Translations under genes and position numbers: made by a program
Assembly: GCA_022818135.1 (NCBI GenBank)
Contig: JAFMSR010000009.1
Span: 19,027,353 to 19,091,352 of the forward strand
Length of the DNA: 64,000 nucleotides
Direction: 5' to 3'
From: Saxidomus purpurata
Lineage: Eukaryota > Mollusca > Bivalvia > Venerida > Veneridae
Shown here: piece after piece, positions 23,101 through 33,267 of the stretch
Numbering within the stretch: position 1 is the first letter of the stretch
How the letters are laid out: each line of letters opens with the position of its first letter
Notes under the pieces: generated by a model
Database searches by the model: none
Seen by the model: the letters and a program-made list of their open reading frames with translations, nothing else
What the model was told of the DNA's origin: nothing

Positions 23101-25968
23101 ATTTGGCTTTGCAGTACTAATATAACTATAGTTTAGTATACTAAGTAGTCAAACGTAAGATTTCTTGCATACCCCCCGGGGAAAGTATTGGCGGATCCCA
23201 GCACGCGGAGGGAAGAGATCAGCCTATACTTTCCCTGGGGAAAGTACATCTCGGGCTTACTTGACAGCATCGGAACTTCTTTCGTGTTTTACAGTCGTAC
23301 CTGGAACACTTTATTTCCGAGATACGTTTCACGGCGGTTTATATGTGAAATATAGTTATGTTTTTCGTAAATGTAAACTAAGGTCTCATAAGAAAGCACA
23401 CACTTCAATATTTTTCAAGTTATTGTAACAGGAATTTCATTTTTAGGAATGGTTCGAACTTTCAGGGTACGTAATAACGGTTCAAATTACGAAAATTGTT
23501 CGTAACGAATATCCATGCAGTTTTGAATCGAGACTTGATTTCGAAAAGAAATGATGTTTTTATGGTGTCACAAGCAAGAGCATCAAATCCCCCCGCTTTC
23601 CCTCTTGTCGGAACAACCCAGTCCTCCACAGCAGGCCATGTAAGATCCTCATAGTCTCACGTATATTTGACATCAAGCTTGAGGTTAAGATATGCATTTA
23701 AATAATGTAGTTAACTATGATACATTCTTAAATGCGTTGTTCATGGTCGTCGTGGGGAATCACATTATCAAAATAACCTCTTGAAGAAGTTTAGTGAATA
23801 ATGAAAGCCGTTTAACTGTAGATATAAAAGTATTCTAGAACTATACAGGTTTCAATGATAGTTACCTTCCGGTTGTGCTGAACACTTCAAAACTACATCA
23901 TTTCAGTTTTTTGAAGTGTTCAGCCCAACACAAGGTAAATATGTATGAGACATGCGTCACAGAGCTAGGAGGGACACGAACCTTTATATCGAATTAAAGT
24001 TAGACATACAGTACTTGCATTTATATTTCATCAGCATTTTACGCATACCTAGATACACAGGCGTTGGTTTATCAATTCATCTTTATTCAAAGAGATAAAA
24101 ACTGAAACTCTTTACTCAACGAGAAACTGCCATCTTTCTCGCTTTAAAAAGGCATAGTCGTAGCGAGACTCGGACTTGTGAAAAGTTTAGCATGATTTCA
24201 ATTAAGCTACTCTTACTACTACCCACAGATGCAGTCAGCAAATTGCTTTTATCCTTGGAATATCGCATTCATTTTTGTAGATTCATTCAAGACACCTTAG
24301 AGCTTGACTAATTTTACTTAATCATCATAAATCATTATACTAGATATGAAATAAGATATACGGAACTATTACATTTCCTATGCGTTTAACCATGTGTTTT
24401 AATGTTCCATAAATATATACTCTTTTTAAAAATTGACAAAAATAAATCCTGATACGAAACCTTATGTGTATATACGAGTATCAATGCTTTGTTATTAACA
24501 GATGGAAATAATTCTGTTGAACTTACTTTCTATTGCTCATTAGTGTATTTGAAAAACAGACACATATATAACCATAATTCAGTTCGCAGAAAACAAAAAA
24601 AAATATTTACGACTAAGAAAAATGATGAAACGGCCCTCGACAAATACCAAACATTTGAATGTTGAAATTCGTATACTTTAAACTTATTATAATAACAATT
24701 GTATTTTTCAATTTTCTAATAACCAAAAGAAAAGGTAGGACAAGCTATTTATTTCACTCTTTGAAAATGGAATTTTTTTTTCACTTACGCTATTATCGTA
24801 TCCATTTGCCACTAATGTTCACAACAATTTTGCAATAATATTACATAAGATAACAGTAAGGTAAACGTTTAACTCACATTTTACTATGTACACTCGAGTT
24901 TATTCACACACTGGCACCAGAATCTAGAACAATAAAGAGATTTCCATTTATTTCGACTCATTTCTATCATTACAATGTATTTTCTCCGAGTAAAGGGACA
25001 GTAAGTTCAGAATATCATACAATAACAGTTCTTCTTCAAATCAGCCGACGCATGTCAGGTTGGCAGTGTGAAAATATCTCTTTTAGCTATTAACGTATCA
25101 CAAGTGTACACACGTTTTTGAAAGCGCCTTTCACTTCGCTAGCATAGCGAAAACATGCATGAAGTTAAACTCTAGACACTAACATAACTACACTTATACA
25201 GATTAAAAATATACCCGTTGACCTGTTTTTGCTATATAATTATACAGAAGAGTAGTTTATATTTTCTACAGAAATCAGATATGTACGTACATACTTCTGA
25301 AGGTTTTAGTTTTTAATTTTAAAGCCATTTCAACGAAAAATATTTGATGTGATAACTTGAAATAAATGCATTTTAGAGCTTCAGATAGACTACCTTAACA
25401 CAGGTCATGCCTTATATCTGAGATACTTACTTTTCCATCCACTAATAAAATGCATAATAATATGAAAGCATTCAAAAATGTTTTGAAGTAATAACACCTC
25501 TATTCTTCTTGCAAGACCTAATTATGTACAATAGTTGTTTTTTGCTCTGACGGATGTCTCAGTTATTGCACTTTTACATATATTAAGTTTTGATTGTTCA
25601 TACATTTGTATTTTAGACAACTAAAAATGTTCCGGTGCATAGCTACTCTATTCTGCTGCCAAGACGGTCCTACTCCAAGAAGTTCTGGATTCTCCGAGGT
25701 TTCCAATTACACTGATACATGCGGCGAGTACGTCCGGAGATCACCGCGCAACTGTACTGAGTACCAACGAAGATCTCCGCGAAATTCCGAAGACTTCTTG
25801 TGTAAACCACAAAGGACATTAAACGTAAACGAAAGCAGTTCTCAAAGACCATCTCGTTATATGGCTTTTGATAAATATTCGAACAAACATTCACTTCAAG
25901 CAGGAAACAACGTAGAGATGTGTGACTTTATTCTTATTGCCGTTAAAAGAGATAGAAAATTAACATAA
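16970..25968 (+). CDS. CCAPR: Crustacean cardioactive peptide receptor (CCAPR/NPSR-type class A GPCR), eight exons, 5' end missing
   Basis: This is a plasma-membrane neuropeptide receptor coupling to G proteins. Joining 16970-17105, 18369-18472, 18742-18835, 19231-19367, 21094-21283, 21700-21828, 22423-22603 and 25617-25968 gives 1323 nt, or 440 residues plus stop, with every intron GT-AG and every phase compatible. Visible hallmarks are GN in TM1, LALAD in TM2, C73 paired with C146 in ECL2, DRY at 97-99, W123 in TM4, P171 in TM5, CWSPY at 268-272 and NPVIY at 308-312. The TM6 approach ([13 protein letters not shown]) and TM7 ([15 protein letters not shown]) closely match insect CCAP receptors as I remember them. 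Vertebrate NPSR1 is the orthologous family; a vasopressin-type receptor is a less likely alternative. The N-terminal exon with the start codon was not found. The family assignment is knowledge-based and was not searched. Confidence 0.92.
17106..18368 (+). other. CCAPR intron a/b with dispersed repeat
   Basis: Positions about 17270-17600 carry a GTCCGTCCGACCGTGTG tract followed by two loosely repeated phrases (ACGATATTTCACAGAAATGA and ATGATACTTCACAGATGTGA). This is the style of a common unclassified mollusc dispersed repeat. The minus ORF at 17223-17471 is a by-product of it. Nothing else is recognised. Confidence 0.5.
18369..18472 (+). CDS. CCAPR: CCAPR exon b: TM2, ECL1, start of TM3
   Basis: The acceptor is TTGTTGCAG and the donor is GTAAAA. 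A split GAT codon restores the Asp of LALAD. Residues 46-80 include the D-L-V-W-K-I-T segment and AGNVMCK, whose Cys73 is the conserved TM3 disulfide partner. The exon ends in phase 0 after KFAQ. Confidence 0.92.
18742..18835 (+). CDS. CCAPR: CCAPR exon c: TM3 and DRY motif
   Basis: The acceptor is ACATTTTCAG and the donor is GTAAGT. It encodes residues 81-111, with the family-typical [18 protein letters not shown]. The G-protein-contacting DRY is intact. It ends in phase 1, splitting a TGG Trp codon with the next exon. Confidence 0.93.
19231..19367 (+). CDS. CCAPR: CCAPR exon d: TM4 and ECL2
   Basis: The acceptor is GTCTTTGCAG and the donor is GTAAGT. It encodes residues 112-157: [15 protein letters not shown] covers ICL2 and TM4, and YECWM in ECL2 supplies Cys146 for the disulfide with TM3. 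It ends in phase 0. Confidence 0.92.
19368..21093 (+). other. CCAPR intron d/e (1.7 kb)
   Basis: AT-rich intron. Short ORFs at 19530-19805, 19708-19962 and 20528-20719 have low-complexity translations and no family resemblance. No repeat pair was recognised here. Confidence 0.5.
21094..21283 (+). CDS. CCAPR: CCAPR exon e: TM5 and first part of ICL3
   Basis: The acceptor is TTCATTTTAG and the donor is GTAAGC. It encodes residues 158-220: a TM5 with the conserved Pro ([10 protein letters not shown]), then a polar third intracellular loop rich in Lys, Ser and Glu. It ends in phase 1. An in-frame ATG at 21112 is an internal Met, not a start. Confidence 0.92.
21700..21828 (+). CDS. CCAPR: CCAPR exon f: basic ICL3 and start of TM6
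   Basis: The acceptor is TATATTTCAG and the donor is GTACGG. It encodes residues 222-263: a Ser/Lys/Gly-rich stretch, then [18 protein letters not shown], the most recognisable CCAPR/NPSR segment just before TM6. It ends in phase 1 with a split Ala codon. Confidence 0.92.
22423..22603 (+). CDS. CCAPR: CCAPR exon g: TM6, ECL3, TM7
   Basis: The acceptor is GTTTTTCCAG and the donor is GTAAGC. It encodes residues 264-323, with CWSPYF in TM6, GYIPRTQ in ECL3, and [15 protein letters not shown] followed by VIY in TM7. It ends in phase 2 after ICRYL, splitting an Arg codon with the last exon. A 110-residue minus-strand ORF over this exon is an antisense shadow. Confidence 0.94.
23862..23938. repeat. 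Short hairpin MITE in CCAPR last intron
   Basis: Left arm TTACCTTCCGGTTGTGCTGA then ACACTTCAAAAC; right arm GTTTTTTGAAGTGTTCAG then CCCAACACAAGGTAA. The arms are about 32 bp and the loop about 12 bp. Confidence 0.75.
25377..25398 (+). other. Possible decayed alternative last exon of CCAPR
   Basis: Positions 25371-25376 read TTTTAG, an acceptor-like site. Splicing exon g to 25377 would keep phase and add only ASDRLP before a TAA stop, giving a receptor without the long tail. The segment is a diverged copy of sequence just after exon g (22615 onward), so it may simply be duplicated intron. Speculative without transcripts. Confidence 0.12.
25617..25968 (+). CDS. CCAPR: CCAPR terminal exon: cytoplasmic tail and stop
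   Basis: The acceptor is GTATTTTAG. The first base completes Arg324. The tail (about 116 residues) starts with [12 protein letters not shown], whose cysteines are candidate palmitoylation sites and sit where insect CCAPR has its Cys cluster. A tandem duplication follows: EYVRRSPRN then EYQRRSPRN, suggesting duplicated phospho-sites. Stop TAA is at 25966-25968. The ATG at 25594 lies in the intron and is not used as a start. Confidence 0.88.
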
Positions 25969-26099
25969 ACTTTCATATATATCTAGATCTTTTTTAATGA
26001 CTGCCTTATATTGCTTTAAGATAGATTAAAATATTTATATCGTTTCAAGATATTTGTTCAGTGATGTATATTTTAATAATTTCTTGAGAATTATCTGTA

Positions 26100-26116
26100 A
26101 ATAAAGTTCAAATAAA
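26100..26116 (+). terminator. CCAPR polyadenylation signals
   Basis: Two AATAAA hexamers at 26100-26105 and 26111-26116 lie 132-143 bp past the receptor stop codon, in the expected 3' UTR position. No other gene end is close. The actual cleavage site cannot be seen. Confidence 0.6.
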
Positions 26117-26189
26117 GGCTCATAGTTCTGAATTCCAATAGCTTACCTCGCACAGATTGACAAAGTGATCTTATATTATCCTGTTGTGT

Positions 26190-26900
26190 AAATCGTCGTT
26201 CGTAGTCCGTTGTCAACAATTTCGTTTAAGCAACAATTCCTCTGCAACCGCTATGCCAATCTTGATGAAACTGTCCTTATCATTATATGCAGAAGTCATG
26301 CAATGGCAACAAAAAGAGTAAACAACTTTGATATATATCATTATCAAAGATAACGTGCGTTACATTGTCTAATAGTAATCTATAAGATATGTTCAAATCG
26401 TGTCCCTTGGCTCAAACTTTCCCCAACGGATGTGGATTTTATGTTTTACATAGAAATATACAGTGCATGTAAATTTACAAACTCTTTTTGTCATAAACTG
26501 CAAGGTCTAGAGCTTCGAAATTTGATGTGTAGCAATGTTTAGTTGAGCTCTATTAAGTTGTTCGGCCCTTTTGGTCAAAATTAGTTAACATGAATCATAT
26601 GAAATTGTATAAGGAATACACTTTTTTAAAATGTGTACAAAATCTTCAAGGCGCAAAGCTATTTAATATGTAGACTCACCACGTTTTCTCCTACCAAGAT
26701 TGTTCAACTTTCAGACCCTTGGTCTCAGTTGGCGCTGCCATGCGGACAGTGTATAACATATTATATAGAACCTTTTTGAAAAGCGTTTCACCATAATTGC
26801 ATGGTTTAGAGCGTATGTATTTGACCTATAATATTGTCTACTGGTCCTCCCCGATGTTGAGGGTCGTCATGGTCGAAAAGTTATTAGAGTAGCTGACTTG
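26190..26900 (+). repeat. Likely unclassified dispersed repeat (long)
   Basis: Phrases such as CAACCGCTATGCCAATCTTG and TTCGGCCCTTTTGGTCAAAA are typical of a widespread, noncoding mollusc repeat of unknown class. It starts just after the receptor 3' end. No second in-window copy was seen. Confidence 0.4.
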
Positions 26901-27293
26901 AAAGAAAAAAAGAAAATTCAACAGCAACACATTATTACAACAACATTTTTTTTATCTTCGATTCATTATATTAACGTTTCGGCGAAAGCCTTCATTAGAA
27001 TAACAAAATAAAGCGGACGTGACGTAACGTCGTATACATTTGAACTATATTCACGTCAAAATGCGGGAAACTGAATATGAAATACATCACACACATCTTT
27101 GCGTAAATATGATAACTTGTTACATATTTGTTTAATAATAAATCTTTAACAATAAAAGAAAGTGCTGGGTTATTAGTACCTAATACCGGATAGTGAAGAT
27201 GCAAACAATTTCCTATAATTGTATGAAATATAAAAAATCAAACATAGGAAACAACGCTAATCCCAGCTTGAAAAAATACATGTACAAAAATTA

Positions 27294-27500
27294 TTATTGA
27301 TTTATACTGAAAAGTGCTTTAGACTTCATTCCTTTAGGTAGTAAAGTTAAACTTTGAAGTTTATACATCCTAAATGTTTCTTTGCATAACCGGTTTATAT
27401 TATTCTTAACAATATCAATGGGCATAAGTGGAAAATCATTTAGACTATACCCATCAGAGTTAAAATGTGCAGCAACGGTTGATGAAACAGCTTTCAACAC
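27294..27500 (-). mobile_element. Penelope-like retroelement C-terminal fragment
   Basis: The 68-residue minus ORF contains AAHFNSDGYSLNDFPLMPID, then RLCKETFRMYKLQSL and LPKGMKSKALFSI before the stop. This pattern (HFN..GHS..DF, R..KE..WM.KL.T..P.GMN.K) is what follows the GIY-YIG endonuclease in Penelope-like elements. The upstream reverse transcriptase is absent, and 27500-27780 is unrecognisable. A dead 3' fragment. Confidence 0.65.
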
Positions 27501-27780
27501 AAATTTCCATAGTTACCTGTTGACCTACTTTTTGGTTTTTTAAGACGACAGCAACGGAATTAGGACCATGTGGTTTGAGAACAAATTTTAATTTTTTCAC
27601 TTGAATGCACTTGACATTGGTTTTGTTTACATATTGTTGTTTTCTTTAAAGCCTCGGTCATTAAAACGAGATTCAATGTTGTTTCTTCACTTTTTGTGAC
27701 TGATGACCTTAAAATAGATGTTTTGACTGCGTTGAAGCAACACATAGCCTTTTCACAGACAGAAAATGGCCACTGGTACT

Positions 27781-30700
27781 AATGTGAGATGGAAAAATAA
27801 TGATTATTTAATCAGATCTAAAGTCAGCATGTTCATGACAGTTTTGTCTAAAGCATCCAAGATAAAAGTATTAAGCCATACCCTATGTGTTCTCGAGCGC
27901 TGCAATCAGTAGGGCTATCACAAGTAATTCATAATTGAGTACGCCTAAAGAAAACTTAATATCATAAAACGCCGGCTGTTCTGAAGTCTATATTGCAAAC
28001 TGTATGAATATAATTATCACCGCAGCATGAATTATTGAGCAAAAATGTTATCAAATTGTGCCGCCGACCAAACAAAAGACGGGAAAGGCATATGAATCTT
28101 GCGGAACAGTTATTTAAACTGTTATAAGGGGAAACATTGCAAACATTAATATTGATTCTGCAAACACAGTCCCATTATAAATGAAGATGATAGAACGTTG
28201 TAACATAATTAATGTATCATTTGCTGCCTTGGCTTTCGAAATAGATAAAAAAAATACATGTACCTTGCCCCAAGACACATTTGAATTAATGATGAATAAA
28301 TAATGAATCCTCATTACATTGAATAGCCTGCACTCGATCCCACTCAAAATAAAACTAGAGTTACGTCTCAAAACTTTCGGTGCACAGTGATGATAGAGTC
28401 AAGAAAATAATTAAATCGACGTAAATGGATCAATGAAATATTATATTCAAACTATATTGAGAAAAAAGGTTCAATCTACTGTTTACAGCTAAATGAGAAA
28501 TCACAAATTTTGTAAAAGTACATCACTATGAAAATTGAAATGAGCCGTAGCACAAAATGCTGTCAAAATGTAACTCTAATTTTAAATGTAACTGATATGA
28601 AATCTTAAATCTTGTAAAGATTGTTGCAACTTACCGTTGGTTATTGTATTACCACTAATTATTAAAGTAAGCCACATTAAAGTTCAGCTAAATGTCATAG
28701 TTTTAAAAAAACTTTTTTATTATAGCTATAAGACATTTAAAAATGATGCCTTTGAATGTATTAAATGATGTAAACTGTGACCTTACCTCTATGAGCGAAA
28801 TAACGTTTCGAAGAGTTGATCTATTTAATGTAATCGATCTATATAAAGCACGTTATCTATATAAAGCACGTTATCTATATAAAGCATGTCATCTACAAAT
28901 CACGTGAAACCAGAACGTACATAGTGTTAACCTCTGGATATATCCTACATACATAGAATGAACATAGATCTCTGGCAATGAAATAACAATGAAATGACCT
29001 TAAGTACCTTAATTCATAATATGATTCCCTAGAACTAGAATGCGCTATGATTAAAATACACATGTACAAAATACAGTATTTAACAACAAGTCAAGTTAAC
29101 AAAAAACAATTATCACAATTGTTCAATAAAACATCTTAAATGTATATCAAACATCTCGCTATAGTGGTTCCTGAACTTACGCATGACATATTATGCTTAG
29201 GAACCTTAGACAATATTAAATTTGAAGTTGCCAAAAGTATCTTAATTTTTATCATAAAAGTATTCAAAAATACAACAAGAAAAGTATTGATGCAAAGCAT
29301 TTAAAACGCGGCAAAATGGCTTTCACTGATCAAAATGATAACATCAGGTACAACATAAATGGCATAGCGTGAGAATTTGTTTTATATAAACACCTTCCTT
29401 TTCCATACTGAAATTCAACATAATCTGGCGGCAGAAGGCCTACAGTATTTATTCAAATCAATATTACATCTCTATAAAGGAAATAATTCTCATACTGTGA
29501 ACCCTTAACTATTTGTTCAGGAAAACAACTATCACTTCATTTATGCGTTAAAATATTCGGTGAACACTGTTAAGTTACAGTAACACATTTAGTCTTTAAA
29601 ATTGGATTTGAATGGGATTTGAACGTCACTTTTATAATTAGATGGCAATCGACTTATCCGCTACATACGGAGACTGTGTAGTATGCAGACGGAAAAAATA
29701 AGCTGATACATTGTATCATATTGTTTATAAGGTGTAAGTCGTTTTCGTAAAATACAATCTGAATTAGCGTGCATTTTCTCACTCCAAGTTGAATTGTTGA
29801 TATTGGTTTTATAAAAGCAGAACTTTTTTCAGGTAACAGTTTAATTTCAAAAATGACAAAAATGATCGCTCCTTCCACATAAAATCAGCTATGAGCATTC
29901 AAAATAGACGCGGCACTACAACACACCCTTACATTTGTTGGGGGGAAAAAACCGCCTCTTTTCTAACCAAACTCACATTCTGTACTTCCAAGTTCGGTGC
30001 TGTGCTAATTTGTTATGCTATAACTAGGTTATCGATTGGCAAGTTGCATAATTAGACAAAGCTGAATCAACAGCTGAATGACAACCGATTGAACAAAGAC
30101 AAAAATGGCGTTCGAAAAGGAACAACTTACAAGCCGTTTAATTCTCAAGTCAAATACGCTCTGGTTATACAATAGAATCATACATTGCAGCTACCGACCT
30201 ACCATTCTTGTAATAGTTAACCTTCTTTTTAAAGTCAGAAATGCATCTAAAATGGCTTAATTAACGCGGACAATCGCACGCTGCGCAATTGCAACTTAGT
30301 ACCAAAAATGACAGAAAACTACAGGTAAGAAACTCCTACCCTTTTAAGTCATAGAGTCTACGGAGTTATTTCAATTAATATAATAAGTCAATAAACTGTA
30401 GTAAATCAAAATCTGTTCAGCTACATAAGTGATCTTTGAATGTCTGACATTTTTATTTCTATCACTGAGATAGAAAAAAGGCAAGCCTGCCTAAAAATTC
30501 GTAAAGGAGCTAGAGTATGGTACCCAGATTCCCTTGTATCTGCTTATGTCTCTCTTCAACCTGCGCCTGTCAAGAGTGTTGGCAAGTTCACCCAGGGAGA
30601 AGTTCCCACGGTCGGCCGGGACTTTAAACAATAAAAACAGAAATCGCCTATCAATCTTGCATAAACATGGCTCTAGACATTTATGAAAAGTAATCGCTTG

Positions 30701-33051
30701 CATAAAGATCAATCATAATCGCTTATAACATTGAGTTCTTACTCGTTGACTTTTAAAAATTTGTTTTACCGTTATTGTACCATCGTTATCATAAATTATT
30801 TTGCTGCAGACGAATCTTTCTACATGTTGTAGCAAAGTTAAATAAATCAAATACCGATGGATTATCTTATGATAATTGTAAAACAAGTAAATAAGGATTT
30901 GACAACCCAATAACGTAACATTTTAAGTGATAACATAGTCATCTGGACACTCGCATTTAAAGTGTCTAAAACATTTCGTTTAACAATATGCATGATCCTT
31001 GTCTCTTAACCGAGCGGAAGCAGGTCTAGATATTCACATAACTGTCATTGCATAAACTAGCTTCGATTTCACAAGTTGTAGAATTGTCGTCATCAGAAGC
31101 GTGGACAGGTCGCCCATACTTCTTATCAGTTTCGATTCCCTGCTATCTTATAATCGCTTACGACACTTCTGAAGAAGGAAACGGCTCACATATTCGTTTC
31201 CATATGGCAGTTACGTTATATCTACATCATTATTTATAATTTGTTGGCGCGTCATCTTAATTGATACAAAATTTGATCAAATCTCTTTCTCCAATACTGA
31301 AATATTGTGTTGTTAGCTGTGCTGGGACCAGTTGTTCGAAACTCATGAACAAAACTTAATGTTAAGCTTACAGGGGATACATTTTGATTCAAAATATGAT
31401 ACTCTGTTGAGAGTAGTAGATGGATATTTTTATTGTCAGAGTTTCAAGTTTGTATTTCCTCTTAAAACATACATTTGATTGCTAAGTCTTTCGGAAGGTA
31501 TACATACATTTCTTTAAGTTAATCGACTGTGAGGTTAATAGCTGGTAAAAGGTACCAGCAGCCGTGGCCTGCTTAGTTTATTACACATTTTTTCGAGGTA
31601 ACCATTAAATCTAACCATTACATCATTTACTTTATGACGTGCCATAAATAAAATTTGAGTTGTCATTGTCAGCACAGACACCAATAAATTACCGTTAGTT
31701 TTCCAAAGTGTATAATCTAAAATTGATCCATTTCTGAATACAATATTGTGTTTCTAATAACTGTCATAATCAGAGAACTAGATACAACATGAATTTTAAA
31801 CTGATTTCCAATGTTACAGCTTTAAATGCAGAAAGTATTTTCCTCCTATACTTTTATCTGTATTGCATTTTTATTCGAAAGGGACTCCGATGTCATTCAA
31901 ACGGCAATCCGATATAAATGTATTTATATTCTATCTACATGTTATATCATTCAAGGGCTGCACTTTCTCTAGAGACTTCCTTCTGGAATTTCCTAGTGAT
32001 CTGACCAAAGTGCACGATCTTTCCAAGAAAATTATATCAATATTTCAGACACATTCATGTTCGTGGCTTGTCTAGATATTTATTAACCCTACAGACTGCA
32101 TAGTTTCTCCTTAGTTTAGCTTTAAAGATATAAATTCCACTGTTTTTATACGAAGGCTGTTTTGGAGCTTTGACATGTCAGTTGTTAAACCAGCAACATT
32201 TTTATAATAAATCAGTATTTAACCTTAGCATAACATTTCTCACTTAGAATTTACTGCTGCTAGAGAGTATATGCCAAAATGTAGAAAGCATAGCTATTAT
32301 TAGATTTTAAAGCGAATTACTATTGAAGCCTGCTAAACTATTATTTTGTTTCTTCATATACACATATATTTACATAATTGAAGTTATTCGGCAGCGGTCG
32401 GATTCAAACAAACACCGACGTAGTCTAACTGCACTGCAAGACAGCAAACTGTTGAACGCAACTCTACTTGATGCTCTATTTAAACACCAAGTGCAACCAA
32501 GACTGATCTCGCTCTATAAGCATGTGCCTTAAGCAGTGATTGTAGTTTGTTCTTCAAAAACATAATATAAGATATCGATTTTCATTTAGAACATTAATCA
32601 TCATTTAATCGTAAAGTTGAAATTGCAAATTATAAAAAGTATAAAAAGAGATAAAAAGTATTCTCATCTAGGTATGTCTACTCGTAATTAAAGATGGCGA
32701 GATAATGCAGGAGGCAAATTTTTATACCACTGAAAATGATAATATTAGCAGACAGCAATCAATTAAAAATCAATTATTTCCCTACAGAATAAAAATGGAA
32801 CGGTTTTAATAGCAATGCTATAATCATAATTAATGCCATAAAGATAAGAATTGAAAAAATCTTTGAAACAAATTAGATAATAAAATGTTATATACAGTAA
32901 TTTAAAGTGAAATGTTGGGCAACGCTTAAAATTTTGTAATTATAGTTTTCATTTGATAGAGGTGAATGATTGTAAAATTAGTTGTGCAGATCGGCAAAAC
33001 GTTTTAGGTAGAGACGTCTCACCTGAAATCATCAATCTATTTAATATTATC
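27781..33051. other. Long stretch without recognised genes
   Basis: Holds the 18-bp tandem repeat (28837-28890), a possible transposon end at 31321-31343 (CTGGGACCAGTTGTTCGAAA) and a GC-richer patch at 30480-30635 open on both strands. ORFs at 28114, 29654, 31048, 31863 and 32323 show no family signal. Confidence 0.45.
28837..28890 (+). repeat. 18-bp tandem repeat, three units
   Basis: ATCTATATAAAGCACGTT occurs at 28837-28854 and 28855-28872, with a two-mismatch third unit at 28873-28890. Each unit contains TATATAAAG, but no downstream gene supports a promoter role. Confidence 0.9.
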
Positions 33052-33267
33052 ATCCTGGTAAAGAGTCGTTATTAATACCCTAGACACATTAAGGCTACGA
33101 GCTCCGTTCGAGTAGGTTTTCGGTCGAAAATTTGCAAATTCGCACGGAGTCCGTTATCCTGGTAAAGGGTCGTTATTAATACCCTGGTCACATGAACGCT
33201 ACATTGTACGAGCTCCGTACGAGTAGGTTTCCAGTCGATTTTTTGCAAAATCGCACGGAGTCCGTAC
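33052..33267 (+). repeat. Tandem duplication of transposon left end plus flank
   Basis: Two units (33052-33155 and 33156-33267) each begin ATCCTGGTAAAGRGTCGTTA, then the element terminus ATACCC and the ACGAGCTCCG..CGAGTAGG block. The flanking sequence before the terminus is duplicated too, so this arose after insertion. Confidence 0.8.

Larger units (their letters stand above)
22604..25616 (+). other. CCAPR last intron (3.0 kb)
   Basis: The intron holds no recognisable gene. It contains a GC-rich inverted patch at 23171-23250 (CCCCGGGGAAAGTAT facing ATACTTTCCCTGGGG), a hairpin MITE at 23862-23938, and near its 3' end a decayed copy of the exon g / donor junction (25355-25425). The ORFs at 22783-23019 and 23165-23428 lack any protein-family signal and lie inside the intron. 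Confidence 0.7.

Noticed and set aside
28837..28890. Triple TATATAAAG as promoter
   Set aside because: It is a simple tandem repeat with no recognisable gene or first exon downstream.
31060..31200. Possible degraded SINE (TTTCGATTCCCTGC near 31131)
   Set aside because: The box B-like site has no convincing box A at the right distance.
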